A stretch of DNA of 30,906 nucleotides from CAZUCU01 sp964589635 (GCA_964589635.1 CAZPRI010000007.1:1-30906), one strand, 5' to 3'; shown: positions 1 through 8,527, counted from the first letter of the stretch. The notes: generated by a model from the letters alone, not told the origin. Numbers and translations: made by a program.

Positions 1-5
1 CATAA

Positions 6-1904
6 TTAATTTTTATCTTCTTTTAACATCTTTGATAATGCTTCCATTGCCTGTTTATTCTTTCCTTTCATCCAATTTTCTTCAGCACCATTAATAACTT
101 TACCTGTTGATGCTTTATTCACTTTTCTAGCAAAGTTATACCAACGATCAGCTCTCTTTTTCATCAATTGACTGTATTCCCATTCACCAAAGTTCTCTGC
201 TTGATTCACCCACTCCTGAGCTTTTACTTTTTTCTCAGCAGCCTTCTCAAGAACTCCTTTGGCTTGCTCAATCCGTGCAGCATCACCACTATCTAATACT
301 TGCTTCATTGATCTTTGAGCCGTTTCTAATATACCTTTCCTAGATTCATTTTCTAATTTTGCTTTCTCTCTGATCACAGTATCAGCCTTCTTACCTTTTA
401 GTCCTGTCAATTCCATTTCTCGCTTCTTCTTTTCTTCTAGTTTCTTTACGTTTTCTTTAACTCGATTCTGGTAACTTTGAATACCTTCTCCAAGACCTGT
501 TCTGTCTCCAAAACTCTTTCCATTCAACTTAATATTTCTTGCATCGTATGTTGCATTTTTACCAAAATATTCAGCTCTCTTGAGTTTCCTCATTGCACCC
601 TCATCCCCAGCAGCTGCCTTTGCCTTTATTTTATCATCATTCAAAACAGTTCTTGCCCTCCTTCCTACTGTAGTATCCAATATTCTTGCAGAACCTCCCC
701 CAGCAACGGCGCCGACAGTTTTTAATGACCTTCTCTTTGCCCAATCAATTGAACCTCTACCATATCCCTTCAACTTGTTTCCAGCAGATGTCATTACTCC
801 AGAACCAGCAGATCCAACCATTCCTGGAACAAAAATTGTGGCTCCCATGAACAACACAAGAACTGTAAAGTTTATTAAATATTGAACAACTCCTTCTAGA
901 TTAAATTTGAAACCTCCAGAAAATTCAGTCCGCAGAATTGTCCCTGCAACAAAAAGTGCAATATATAGCATCACAAAAAAGGCTGGTAAAACAAGAAATT
1001 GCTTTTTTAATTCATCAAACCATTTTTTTCCTGCAGAATTTAGCCATGGAATAAATCTCGATATTAAACCAATTGGAGAAAAAATCATCAGAAATATGAA
1101 AACAAACATCCTATAGAACAACAGTATCCCCGCCGAAAAAAAGATAAATATTAGAATTATCATCAGCATAGAAACAAACAATGCTTTTCCAACAGCTTGC
1201 CAAACCCATATCCAAGGAGAACCAAAACCTTGTTCATTTAATTGACCTATAACCTCAGCAACACCAACTAATTGTGCGATAGATTCTCCAATTTCCTTAT
1301 TGGCATAAGGACCGCTTGATGTTATTTGAGTATAAATTGTTGTACCCAAGGTATTTGAAACATCAAAAACTAATCTTGTAAAAAATAATGAGAAGTTTAT
1401 AAACACTGCTGCAAGAAGTATCCCAGCCAAAACTTTTCTATCGGCGAAACCATCTCCCTGAATAATTGTCCTAATTGCTAAATACAGCATTGAAAAAATA
1501 ATCATTATGTTTCCAAAATCTCTTATTATTTGCCAGACCGATTCAACAACTTGTCCATAAGACCCCCCTGGTGCAAGATTTGCACTAGCCCCCACTACAG
1601 CAGTATCTATCATTTTGTCAAAGAATTTTCCAGACCAACCAGCAACAGTTGAAGTAGCACTTACCATTGCCCATGATCCAGTTGATAATAAAGCAATAAA
1701 GGGATAATCGAGTGCCCCAGTTAACTCTCCACCACTTGCTTTTGTAGTTACTCTATTGTCTGGAGTATTTGGATTGTATGTGCTGGGATTTAATGATCCT
1801 CCATTGTATTGTGCGCCAACATTTGTGGTTGGTGCAAAAATCCCAGCTAAAATAAAAAATAGTGTGATAGTAAAAAATAGTTTATTGAAGTTCCCCAATT
1901 TCAT
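6..1904 (-). CDS. VirB6/TrbL-like multi-spanning membrane protein with signal peptide
   Basis: 632 aa. An N-terminal signal peptide (hydrophobic residues about 8-25, then a polar Gly/Asn-rich stretch) precedes a membrane domain with about six hydrophobic segments (roughly 128-148, 157-178, 236-262, 263-284, 302-324, 338-362). The C-terminal 250 residues are Lys/Glu/Arg/Ala-rich and probably coiled-coil, likely cytoplasmic. This architecture resembles VirB6/TrbL proteins of type IV secretion or competence-type machines, which are common in Patescibacteria envelope clusters. The VirB6 link is inference from topology; no catalytic motif is visible. It follows two secreted-protein genes on the same strand, about 190 nt downstream of them, and a strong hairpin terminator separates it from them. 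A perfect extended -10 lies 7 nt before the ATG, so it has its own promoter. Start chosen because of that promoter and the signal peptide. Confidence 0.75.
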   Translation of the reverse strand: MKLGNFNKLFFTITLFFILAGIFAPTTNVGAQYNGGSLNPSTYNPNTPDNRVTTKASGGELTGALDYPFIALLSTGSWAMVSATSTVAGWSGKFFDKMIDTAVVGASANLAPGGSYGQVVESVWQIIRDFGNIMIIFSMLYLAIRTIIQGDGFADRKVLAGILLAAVFINFSLFFTRLVFDVSNTLGTTIYTQITSSGPYANKEIGESIAQLVGVAEVIGQLNEQGFGSPWIWVWQAVGKALFVSMLMIILIFIFFSAGILLFYRMFVFIFLMIFSPIGLISRFIPWLNSAGKKWFDELKKQFLVLPAFFVMLYIALFVAGTILRTEFSGGFKFNLEGVVQYLINFTVLVLFMGATIFVPGMVGSAGSGVMTSAGNKLKGYGRGSIDWAKRRSLKTVGAVAGGGSARILDTTVGRRARTVLNDDKIKAKAAAGDEGAMRKLKRAEYFGKNATYDARNIKLNGKSFGDRTGLGEGIQSYQNRVKENVKKLEEKKKREMELTGLKGKKADTVIREKAKLENESRKGILETAQRSMKQVLDSGDAARIEQAKGVLEKAAEKKVKAQEWVNQAENFGEWEYSQLMKKRADRWYNFARKVNKASTGKVINGAEENWMKGKNKQAMEALSKMLKEDKN

Positions 1905-1920
1905 CCCTTAAATTATAACA
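1905..1920 (-). promoter_or_regulatory. Extended -10 promoter, predicted leaderless
   Basis: On the minus strand TGTTATAAT (TATAAT at 1917-1912) is followed by 7 nt and then the ATG at 1904. Transcription is expected to begin at or next to the start codon. Confidence 0.7.
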
Positions 1921-1994
1921 AAATAAAAGAAAATATATTCAAAACTTATTCAACAGATTTTATCCTCGTTATCATACAAAAACTTCATTCCTGC

Positions 1995-2014
1995 GCAGGC
2001 AGGGCCCGAGGATG
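1995..2014. repeat. GC-rich dispersed repeat, copy 1
   Basis: A 20-nt block containing GCAGGCAGGG and CCCGAGGATG is shared exactly with 28618-28637. Here it is preceded by a CCTGCGCAGG palindrome. It is markedly GC-richer than the surrounding intergenic DNA. Confidence 0.7.
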
Positions 2015-2045
2015 ACGGGAGGTTTTTGAAGGAATAATATTTAGT

Positions 2046-2092
2046 AAGAATTGAAAAAGCGGCGGCCGAAGGCCGCCGCTTTTTCAATTCTT
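2046..2092 (-). terminator. Strong intrinsic terminator hairpin (GAA loop)
   Basis: Perfect 22-bp arms (2046-2067 and 2071-2092) around a GAA loop. The GC core GCGGCGGCC is flanked by AAAAA/TTTTT so it can act on either strand. It begins directly after the stop codon of the gene ending at 2093. Confidence 0.9.
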
Positions 2093-3085
2093 CTACTGTG
2101 TAACTTCAGAAATTGCAATCTTAATTAGTTGATTTACAAGAGCGTTTACAATCTCATCAAACTCATCAGCCATTTCGAGCCTTCTTTGTGGAGAGCCCAA
2201 CCTATCATTTAATTGCTGTTCAATAACAGAACCAGGGCTAGAAATTTTTCCTGTTTCAGGATCTGTAAAAGAAAGGAATCCTCTTCCCCATGCAAGTAAT
2301 TGTGACTCCTTTCCTACTGCATTTGCAATTCTCTCATCAAGCTCTATCTGACCATAAATTGTTGCCCCGAAGGCATTATTGTATGGATTTGATGTGTATG
2401 AAATCATATCCTCCCAAGAGAAACTATCTCCAGCAATAAAACTTTCTAGGTTTCCAGATATTCCAGAAAAGGTACATTGTCCTCTTTGTGAATGAGGAGA
2501 AATCCTACTATTGTAGTTATTAGATAAATTAATTTTCACAGGTGATTCTATTGCAGAACAAAGATATCCGCTAGATATCTCTCCCAAAAAGTTCCCCGCC
2601 TCGATATCTGCAATATCAGAAAAGAATTGTCCGGGATCATCTACAAAGACTGGGTTACCCTGAAAGCCTGAATTAATCCAAGCTACTGTTGAAGTACCAA
2701 TATATTCAATAATCGAGTTTATTAGACAATAACCAATAGCATCCCAAGAAACACCCAGTGATCCTCCTGTTTCCTTATTTGTTAAGTCAACTGGATTTGT
2801 TGGTACTTCTTCTGAAGTCATACTACTTACTGCTCCTGAGACTTGTCCTTTTACAAAATCAGAAAGCATTGATCCTAGAGCACATGACCCTAATCCTCCT
2901 GCAGCAGAAGATGCTCCACCTGAACCACCGGTACTACTTGAACCATCTCTATAAGCCTGAGCCTGAGAAGTGTTTGTAGTTGTTTGAGTATTTGTTTGAC
3001 CTTGATTATTTTGTGTTTGTGCAAAAGTAAAAAAGGGAGATCCGATAAAAGTTATTAAAATTAAAATTGTAGTTATTTTTTTCAT
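2093..3085 (-). CDS. Secreted protein, function unknown
   Basis: 330 aa. A Sec signal peptide (KK, hydrophobic core, FAQ cleavage region near residue 22) is followed by a Gln/Thr/Ser/Gly-rich low-complexity linker (about 23-65) and a globular part with four cysteines (C68, C120, C176, C204) that could form two disulfides outside the membrane. No family is recognised. It lies 3 nt after the stop of the Ca-binding-repeat gene and upstream of the VirB6-like gene, so it is probably part of the same surface or secretion assembly. A TATAAA box sits 6 nt before the ATG inside the end of the upstream gene, so it may also be transcribed independently. Confidence 0.75.
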   Translation of the reverse strand: MKKITTILILITFIGSPFFTFAQTQNNQGQTNTQTTTNTSQAQAYRDGSSSTGGSGGASSAAGGLGSCALGSMLSDFVKGQVSGAVSSMTSEEVPTNPVDLTNKETGGSLGVSWDAIGYCLINSIIEYIGTSTVAWINSGFQGNPVFVDDPGQFFSDIADIEAGNFLGEISSGYLCSAIESPVKINLSNNYNSRISPHSQRGQCTFSGISGNLESFIAGDSFSWEDMISYTSNPYNNAFGATIYGQIELDERIANAVGKESQLLAWGRGFLSFTDPETGKISSPGSVIEQQLNDRLGSPQRRLEMADEFDEIVNALVNQLIKIAISEVTQ

Positions 3086-3097
3086 GTTTTATTTATA
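3086..3097 (-). promoter_or_regulatory. Possible internal -10 box (TATAAA), leaderless geometry
   Basis: Minus-strand TATAAA (3097-3092) overlaps the stop region of the upstream gene and lies 6 nt before the ATG at 3085. It could give an independent leaderless transcript. No good -35 is seen. Confidence 0.4.
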
Positions 3098-4048
3098 CAA
3101 ATTCCAAAATCTAGAAATCTGAGTATCTTCAAAAATTATATCATTATCGACAAAATACGTTTTCAACAATCTGTATAAAGTATTTTCATTATTATAAATC
3201 TCTTGGATTTTTCTCACAGCAAGCAATGTCTTTAATGGGTCTGTCTCATATTCGGACAATTCCCTAGTTGAAACACCATTATTGTAATGATTGTTAACAA
3301 TATCTAAATGAACATTAGAAGCAACATCGGGAACTTCTATCCCTGAAAGTACTTCTGCATATTGAGTATACTTATCCCCAGCCTTAATTAAATATTCTTC
3401 ATCTTCCAACAATCTTAGTGTATCCACTTGTTTCATATAGTCGATTCCAATTATGGCAACCTCTTTCCCATATTTTGTTAAAGCCTCATTAGTACTTTCA
3501 ACAATATTTAAATCATATTTTGAATACTTTATTTCAACAGTAATTCCTGTTTCAATTTGGGCTGCTAAATGATTAGCAATTTCATCACTAGAATTAGGGG
3601 TTAAACTATTACTCTTCTTTAAATTAAGATAATTTGTAAAAAGATCTTTTGAAAAAAAATCAGTTAGTGAACCTGGAGTAAACCCTGCAACATCAAAATC
3701 TGTGTTCAATAGTGTGCCTGAATTAATAAGAGAATCATCGGGACCAGCAACAGAAGGATCCCTTCCCGCAAGAATTTCATCCCCATCACTGGTTCCGTCT
3801 CCATCAGTATCAAAGGAATCAGGACTACTTCCGTATAAACTTTCTTGCCAATCCAGGAGCCCATCTCCATCAGTATCAATAGCAGATTCGTTAGTAGTAT
3901 TTCTCCTCAAGACTAAATCTGCATCTACAATTTCTGGTTCATCACCTTGTTTTGAGTTTTTGAAAAATACATCTCCTCCAATAATAGTTACAACAGCAAT
4001 AACAACTACTAGAAAAAGTCCTCCTATTTTATTGCTTGGTAATTGCAT
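3089..4048 (-). CDS. Membrane-anchored protein with DxDxDG calcium-binding repeats
   Basis: 319 aa from the chosen start. One N-terminal transmembrane anchor (about residues 9-27) is followed by two thrombospondin type 3-like motifs, DTDGDGLLDWQE (58-69) and DTDGDGTSDGDE (80-91), typical of Ca2+-binding loops in bacterial surface proteins. The rest (about 110-319) is probably helical and unrecognised. It is predicted to be extracytoplasmic. The frame stays open upstream to 4168, but that would run across the divergent gene starting at 4089. The extended -10 TGCTATAAT lies just upstream of the ATG at 4048, so the shorter start is preferred. It heads the minus-strand secretion/envelope cluster. 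Confidence 0.75.
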   Translation of the reverse strand: MQLPSNKIGGLFLVVVIAVVTIIGGDVFFKNSKQGDEPEIVDADLVLRRNTTNESAIDTDGDGLLDWQESLYGSSPDSFDTDGDGTSDGDEILAGRDPSVAGPDDSLINSGTLLNTDFDVAGFTPGSLTDFFSKDLFTNYLNLKKSNSLTPNSSDEIANHLAAQIETGITVEIKYSKYDLNIVESTNEALTKYGKEVAIIGIDYMKQVDTLRLLEDEEYLIKAGDKYTQYAEVLSGIEVPDVASNVHLDIVNNHYNNGVSTRELSEYETDPLKTLLAVRKIQEIYNNENTLYRLLKTYFVDNDIIFEDTQISRFWNLYK

Positions 4049-4067
4049 CTTGTTAAAAATTATAGCA
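4049..4067 (-). promoter_or_regulatory. Extended -10 promoter, near-leaderless
   Basis: Minus-strand TGCTATAAT (TATAAT at 4064-4059), then 10 nt to the ATG at 4048. Expected leader is about 3 nt. It lies back to back with the promoter at 4073-4088. Confidence 0.65.
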
Positions 4068-4072
4068 TGTGA

Positions 4073-4088
4073 TGTTAGAATAAAAGCA
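4073..4088 (+). promoter_or_regulatory. Extended -10 promoter, predicted leaderless
   Basis: TGTTAGAAT (TAGAAT 4076-4081) followed by 7 nt and ATG at 4089. Only 8 bp separate its TG element from that of the divergent promoter, so the two may compete or be co-regulated. Confidence 0.65.
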
Positions 4089-4793
4089 ATGAATAAAAAA
4101 ACTGTTGAAAAAATATTACCTTTAATTATTATAATTTTATTTTTTCCATTAATGACAAAAGCTTTCACTCTTTCAAGAAACCTTTCTGTCGGATCAATAG
4201 GAGAAGATGTAAGACAGCTACAAATTTTTCTTAATAATTATTCTCCGCTAACAAAAATTTCTTCGTTTGGGGTTGGATCACCTGGAAGTGAAACGAATTA
4301 TTTTGGAAGTTTAACAAATCTTGCCGTTCAAAAATTTCAAAACATAAACTTTGAACAAATATTACGACCAGTGAATCTTCTTCAAGGTACAGGTTTCGTT
4401 GGTCCAAGCACAATTACTTTTATTAATTCACTTAATACTGTAAATACAGTTGTTCAAAACTACACAACACCAGTAATAACTAGCATTTCCCCAGAAGTAG
4501 TTAGGGACGGGGATACAATTACAATAGAAGGTAGAAACTTTTCTGAAAAAAATACTATTACTGTGACTTTTGAGGATAGAGATAAGTTTACAGAAATTGA
4601 GAGTACAGATAATGGGACAAAGATAGAGTTTGAGTTTGAATCAAAAACACAAGATATTTTTAAAGAAAAAGTTTCATCAAGAGGACAAGAAGCGGTTGTA
4701 GAAAATCTCCCAGAGACAAAGTTGGCTGTTACTGTGATAAACGAGAAGGGTGTGCAAAGCAACTTTAAAACAATTAATTTTAAGTTAAAATAA
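4089..4793 (+). CDS. Secreted peptidoglycan-binding (PGBD) plus IPT/TIG domain protein
   Basis: 234 aa. Signal peptide (about 1-25), then a PG_binding_1-like domain (about 28-118, with the SxGEDVRQLQIFLN signature and a later G-x-A-VQKFQ stretch) and an IPT/TIG beta-sandwich (about 128-234, PVITSISPEVVRDGDTITIEGRNF). These domains are known for cell-wall anchoring and surface adhesion or secretin-like assemblies. The frame is open upstream to 3702 but that overlaps the opposite-strand gene and lacks a signal peptide. The start at 4089 gives a clean signal peptide and an extended -10 at leaderless distance. The next gene follows after 4 nt, so they form an operon. Confidence 0.8.
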   Translation: MNKKTVEKILPLIIIILFFPLMTKAFTLSRNLSVGSIGEDVRQLQIFLNNYSPLTKISSFGVGSPGSETNYFGSLTNLAVQKFQNINFEQILRPVNLLQGTGFVGPSTITFINSLNTVNTVVQNYTTPVITSISPEVVRDGDTITIEGRNFSEKNTITVTFEDRDKFTEIESTDNGTKIEFEFESKTQDIFKEKVSSRGQEAVVENLPETKLAVTVINEKGVQSNFKTINFKLK

Positions 4794-4797
4794 AATC

Positions 4798-5220
4798 ATG
4801 ATTAAAAAATACTCATTAATACTATCTCTTTGCATAATATCAACATCTTTTTTGATAGTTCAGAAAATATATTTCGACGCAAAAGAAGCTAGTGCTCAAT
4901 CATCTAGTTCGTACACCGCGACACTGATTGGGGGAGAAACAGAAGGTATTTCTGATTTTTGTTGCAATGGCCTTGTTCTTGAGTTTGACTCTATTAGCCA
5001 AGCAAATACATACATACTAGACGGCGAGGCGATTTTCGTAACAGGAATCTCAGATAGTTACGATAATGGAAATGAATATTCAGAAGGATACAATACTATC
5101 GGAAAATTAAGACCTGGACTATGTTTTCTTCCTGATGAAGAATGTGAATCTGCAGAATATATTCCAGAAATACAATTAATTGGAACTAGCTCGGGACAAT
5201 CAAATAGTACAGGAATTTAA
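4798..5220 (+). CDS. Small secreted protein, unknown
   Basis: 140 aa. N-terminal signal peptide or anchor (KK, hydrophobic 6-22), then a Ser-rich and acidic extracytoplasmic segment with four cysteines (adjacent CC, and C-x(8)-C later). No family recognised. It starts 4 nt after the PGBD/IPT gene and is probably co-transcribed with it. Its stop codon overlaps the stop of the convergent ksgA by 3 nt (the genes overlap by 4 nt), with no intergenic terminator between them. Confidence 0.65.
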   Translation: MIKKYSLILSLCIISTSFLIVQKIYFDAKEASAQSSSSYTATLIGGETEGISDFCCNGLVLEFDSISQANTYILDGEAIFVTGISDSYDNGNEYSEGYNTIGKLRPGLCFLPDEECESAEYIPEIQLIGTSSGQSNSTGI

Positions 5221-5981
5221 TAAATCAACTTAATCAAATTAATCCACTCTTCTATTCGTAGATCTTCTGGTCTCTTGTTTGTATCAATATGCGCTCTTTT
5301 TAATTCCACTTCATAAGATTTTAATGTTGTCCCAACCTTTTTTCTCTTTGAGTTAAAAGCCTTTTTTACTATTTCAAAAAACAAAACTTCTTGTTCCTTT
5401 TTTTCAAACGGACTTTCTTTTATTTTATCTATTAGTAAAATTGCAGAATCAACTTTTGGTGCAGGAGAAAACAAATTCTTTTTTACTGTCTTTACATAAA
5501 TAGGTTCCCCGAACAATTTAACACTCAGAGACAAGACACTCTCCTTGTTATCTTTTGCTACTATCCTTTGAGAAACCTCCTTTTGAACCATAACAGTCAT
5601 GAGACTAGGTTTATTTTTAGCAGTTAGAAACTTTTTAATTATTTGACCAGTTATGTAATACGGAATATTTGCAATAACCTTATAGTCTTTATAAACAATA
5701 GATAAATCAAAATCCAAAATATCATCATGAAATATTTCTAGATCATTATTTTTAATCTGCTCTGCAAATTTTTCATTTAATACATCAATCAATCTTCCAT
5801 CTTTCTCGATACATAAAACATTTTTTGAAGATTTTAATAAGTCTTCTGTCAAAAAACCTTGCCCTGGGCCAACCTCCAGGATAAAATCCCCTTTCTTTAT
5901 TTTTGATGCAGAAACAATATGACTCACAACACTCTTTGACTTCAGGAAGTTTTGACCTAATGATTTTTTCTTTTTAAACAT
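5217..5981 (-). CDS. rsmA: 16S rRNA dimethyladenosine transferase KsgA/RsmA
   Basis: 254 aa. It dimethylates the two adjacent adenines in the 3'-terminal helix of 16S rRNA using SAM, as a late 30S assembly check. Visible family signatures: N-terminal KKSLGQNFL, motif I LEVGPGQGFLTEDL, and the NIPYYIT motif IV of N6-adenine methyltransferases, then a C-terminal helical domain with SPAPKVDSA. The frame could start 15 nt upstream, but TATAAT lies 6 nt before the ATG at 5981, so that ATG is chosen. Length is normal for the family. It is expressed as a single gene. Confidence 0.95.
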   Translation of the reverse strand: MFKKKKSLGQNFLKSKSVVSHIVSASKIKKGDFILEVGPGQGFLTEDLLKSSKNVLCIEKDGRLIDVLNEKFAEQIKNNDLEIFHDDILDFDLSIVYKDYKVIANIPYYITGQIIKKFLTAKNKPSLMTVMVQKEVSQRIVAKDNKESVLSLSVKLFGEPIYVKTVKKNLFSPAPKVDSAILLIDKIKESPFEKKEQEVLFFEIVKKAFNSKRKKVGTTLKSYEVELKRAHIDTNKRPEDLRIEEWINLIKLIY

Positions 5982-5993
5982 GATGTAATTATA
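5982..5993 (-). promoter_or_regulatory. TATAAT -10 box, predicted leaderless ksgA
   Basis: Minus-strand TATAAT (5993-5988), 6-nt gap, then the ATG at 5981. This fixes the start. Confidence 0.65.
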
Positions 5994-6028
5994 CACGCAT
6001 TACCTTAACTCCATTAAACAAAGTAAAA

Positions 6029-6058
6029 ACCACGCAACCCTATAAAGTTAAACGTGGT
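6029..6058 (-). terminator. Terminator of the ICMT-like gene
   Basis: ACCACG (6029-6034) pairs with CGTGGT (6053-6058). On the minus strand it is followed by TTTTTAC, about 12 nt past the stop codon of the gene at 6070. Confidence 0.6.
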
Positions 6059-6069
6059 ATTTTCATTAC

Positions 6070-6507
6070 TTAAAAAAAGATAAATCTGGGAGTTTTTCTA
6101 TAATATTCCTCCGCAGCTTTACCGTATTTTTGAAGTATTATTTTTTCTTGCATCAATGATGCTGTGACCAATGCTGTCCAAAGTACCGACTGCAAAATTA
6201 TGACCTGCATTAGTCCATCATTCTCAGAAAACCAATAAGAAAGACTGATCATAAATAGACACATATACACGGGGTGCCTAGAAAAAGCAAAGGGTCCAGT
6301 CGTCCTGAGCTTCGTATTTCTCGAATCTTTTAAATACAGGTCAAACATAATATATGCAAAAAGAGTTAGAAAGAATAAGCAATATAGTCCTCTAAACAAA
6401 TCTTGCTGCACAGATGCCCCCCAAAAAAGCTCCAAAGAAAATAGTGTGCTGATTATTATGGTTTGAGCAATAACCCCAATCTTATACGTATTAAGTCTTT
6501 TTTTCAT
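6070..6507 (-). CDS. Isoprenylcysteine carboxyl methyltransferase/PEMT-like integral membrane methyltransferase
   Basis: 145 aa with about four hydrophobic segments. The C-terminal half carries the family pattern RTTGPFAFSRHPVY, then QEK...KYGKAAEEYYRKTPRF, as in the ICMT and phospholipid methyltransferase superfamily that uses SAM at the membrane. The bacterial substrate is unknown. A full sigma70-type promoter precedes it. It is divergent from the DUF998-like gene, with only about 75 nt between the start codons. Confidence 0.75.
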   Translation of the reverse strand: MKKRLNTYKIGVIAQTIIISTLFSLELFWGASVQQDLFRGLYCLFFLTLFAYIMFDLYLKDSRNTKLRTTGPFAFSRHPVYMCLFMISLSYWFSENDGLMQVIILQSVLWTALVTASLMQEKIILQKYGKAAEEYYRKTPRFIFF

Positions 6508-6544
6508 TCCTTTTTTACAATACCCATTATTTAAATAATGTCAA
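6508..6544 (-). promoter_or_regulatory. Sigma70-type promoter TTGACA-16-TATTGT
   Basis: Minus-strand TTGACA (6544-6539), 16-bp spacer, TATTGT (6522-6517), then 9 nt to ATG. AAAAAAGGA lies directly against the ATG, too close for a normal Shine-Dalgarno spacing. Confidence 0.65.
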
Positions 6545-6582
6545 AGTTGCTAATCATTCAAATGATGTGAGAATTTAAACTC

Positions 6583-7239
6583 ATGAATAAAAATATTCAT
6601 AGCAAACTACTGTCTTTAGGAATTTTTACACCTATTATTTTTTTCATATTGATGTATGTAGTCCTACCTTTGCTTTATCCAGGATACAATTCTATGGATC
6701 AGCATATTAGCCAACTAGGAGGAGTAAATAGTCCAGTTAGTTTTTATGCAAATTTTTTTGGATTTTATTTATTTGGTGTTTCTATTATTATTTTTTCATT
6801 GGCAGTTTTTAGACTTCCTAAATTATCCATTGGAAACAGGATTAGTTCGATTTTTCTTTTTATAACCGGAGTTTCTATATCTTTAGTTTCCTTTTTTCCT
6901 TGCGATGTATCATGCAATGTATTATCGCAGACAGGATTCATACATCTTGCTCTAGCAGGTATTCAACTTTTCTTTCTAATTCTTACAGTTATCATATTTT
7001 CACTAAGCAAACCCTTGAGAAAAGAGAATCATGCTTATATTAAATTTATTTTCTTTTTATGGCTGCTACCAAGCTCGATTTGGTTTTCAAATATTATTTT
7101 TGGTTTTCATGTTGAAGGAGTTGGCTTAATTCAGAGAATATCTCTTGCAATGACTTATGCTTTCGTGGTAATTCAAGGGATTACCTACTCTAGATATTAT
7201 AAAGAATTGTCAGTCTCTCATAGTAATAAGCAATTGTAG
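6583..7239 (+). CDS. DUF998-like integral membrane protein
   Basis: 218 aa with about six transmembrane segments. DQHISQLG after the first segment and FPCDVSC in the middle match the DUF998 pattern (short Asp-containing loop plus FPxD). Function in the family is unknown. A weak promoter (TTGCTA-16-GAGAAT with a TGT extension) ends 8 nt before the ATG. A hairpin terminator follows 50 nt after the stop. Confidence 0.7.
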   Translation: MNKNIHSKLLSLGIFTPIIFFILMYVVLPLLYPGYNSMDQHISQLGGVNSPVSFYANFFGFYLFGVSIIIFSLAVFRLPKLSIGNRISSIFLFITGVSISLVSFFPCDVSCNVLSQTGFIHLALAGIQLFFLILTVIIFSLSKPLRKENHAYIKFIFFLWLLPSSIWFSNIIFGFHVEGVGLIQRISLAMTYAFVVIQGITYSRYYKELSVSHSNKQL

Positions 7240-7292
7240 AAATTTTCTTCTTCATTAAAATATGAAGTCCAGACAATCATATCTATAAAAAA

Positions 7293-7319
7293 CCGACACA
7301 AGGAAAAATCTTGTATCGG
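7293..7319. terminator. Bidirectional terminator
   Basis: CCGACACAAG / CTTGTATCGG (one C-A mismatch) with A-rich 5' and T-rich 3' flanks. It sits between convergent genes ending at 7239 (+) and 7368 (-). Confidence 0.7.
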
Positions 7320-7367
7320 CTTTAGTTCTTTTGTTTACAAATCATAAAGAGATAAATTGTGATTCTT

Positions 7368-7793
7368 TCAGCCAACACAATAAAACCAATTGGTTGACCA
7401 TCTAACAAGATTTCCTGAACCATCAGCACCTCTCACAGGATACAAAAAACGTTTCGCATCGGAAATCTTGTTTCCTCCTGAATCAAAACTTGGAGGATAG
7501 TATCGAACCATCCCCAATGATGTATGGAAAAATACATCCTTCGAACGATCAAAATCATCTGAAACCAATATCGAGTTAATCTCAGTCAGAGAGATTTCTC
7601 TCAGATATTTTGCAAGGTCGACAAGAGTAAACGATGATTCAGATTGAAGGTTAATCCTCTCATACACAGTCATAATACTAAACTCTTCTCCTGTAATTTC
7701 ATAACTGAATACATCAACATTCCTCAAGTCGTCCTGCCCCAATAGACAAGACAAGGAGATGCCTGTAGGATTCTTTGAAATAACTATTTTCAT
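7368..7793 (-). CDS. Hypothetical protein
   Basis: 141 aa, soluble, no signal peptide, mixed alpha/beta composition, ending in a Trp/Tyr/Cys-rich tail (WSTNWFYCVG). No family recognised. It is flanked by its own terminators and by another unknown gene, and its codon use does not look foreign by eye. TATAGA lies almost against the ATG. Confidence 0.55.
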   Translation of the reverse strand: MKIVISKNPTGISLSCLLGQDDLRNVDVFSYEITGEEFSIMTVYERINLQSESSFTLVDLAKYLREISLTEINSILVSDDFDRSKDVFFHTSLGMVRYYPPSFDSGGNKISDAKRFLYPVRGADGSGNLVRWSTNWFYCVG

Positions 7794-7863
7794 ATCTATA
7801 ATGTAGATTACTTACTTTTGTATTATTTGCAAATCACTATATATATATCCTGAAAGGAATTAA

Positions 7864-7898
7864 AAAAGACCTGCAGAGATTAACTCCGCAAGTCTTTT
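7864..7898 (-). terminator. Terminator after the 7921-8385 gene
   Basis: AAAAGAC-c-TGC-a-GAG / CTC-c-GCA-a-GTCTTTT hairpin with loop ATTAA. On the minus strand it is followed by a run of T, 23 nt past the stop codon. Confidence 0.75.
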
Positions 7899-7920
7899 GA
7901 TAAAATTTTACACCTGAAAT

Positions 7921-8385
7921 TCAGGAAAGATTTACTGACGGCTGTTCTATGTGACTCTCAAGAAAATCACAAAATGCATTCATGTCCTCCCTTGTAGATG
8001 AAAGCATTCTTCTCCGAAGTGAGATTGGAATTTTTTCCACCTCTTCTGTTGAGTAGTCTTTATTACACTGAAGTTTGAAATCACCTCTTGTTCCCCTAGG
8101 AACCATAAAGAGATTGTGTTCGGGGTTTAATTTTGAAAAAGAATCTAGTAATTGGGACATCTTTTCTGATGAACTAACACCACCAACGATACATTGAGTA
8201 ATCCAGACCCAAGGATAAGGCAATGCTCTTTTTAGGTGCCCTTCACAAGATTGAATCGTTTGAAAACCTAAAATATTTAGGGTGATAACCATTGATTTGA
8301 TACCTTCATCTACTGACCTTCCTAGCCCATCAGCCATCCTATCGACTTTACTTTTTACTCGTTTCCTTTGTGCAAGCTCTTCCAT
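7921..8385 (-). CDS. Hypothetical protein with SCEGH motif
   Basis: 154 aa, soluble, basic N-terminus. The most distinctive part is GFQTIQSCEGHLKRALPYPWVWI (about residues 40-62), a Cys/His/aromatic motif that looks like a conserved ligand- or metal-binding site, but I cannot name the family. It is a single gene with its own terminator. A-rich TAAAAT/CACAAT sequence lies directly before the ATG. Confidence 0.55.
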   Translation of the reverse strand: MEELAQRKRVKSKVDRMADGLGRSVDEGIKSMVITLNILGFQTIQSCEGHLKRALPYPWVWITQCIVGGVSSSEKMSQLLDSFSKLNPEHNLFMVPRGTRGDFKLQCNKDYSTEEVEKIPISLRRRMLSSTREDMNAFCDFLESHIEQPSVNLS

Positions 8386-8527
8386 TATTTTATTGTGTTG
8401 AAGTTACTGTTCCAAAAAAATAATAACATTAATTTTTTCTATGTCAATTTTCCCGTAATATCCCAATATCTTAGGGTATAATTGTGTTCGGATCCTTTAA
8501 ATTATGGAGAATTTAAAAGTTATTTAT

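Noticed and set aside
3702..4088. Upstream extension of the PGBD/IPT frame
   Set aside because: It lies antisense to the Ca-binding-repeat gene, is Ser/Pro-rich and lacks a signal peptide; the real start is at 4089.
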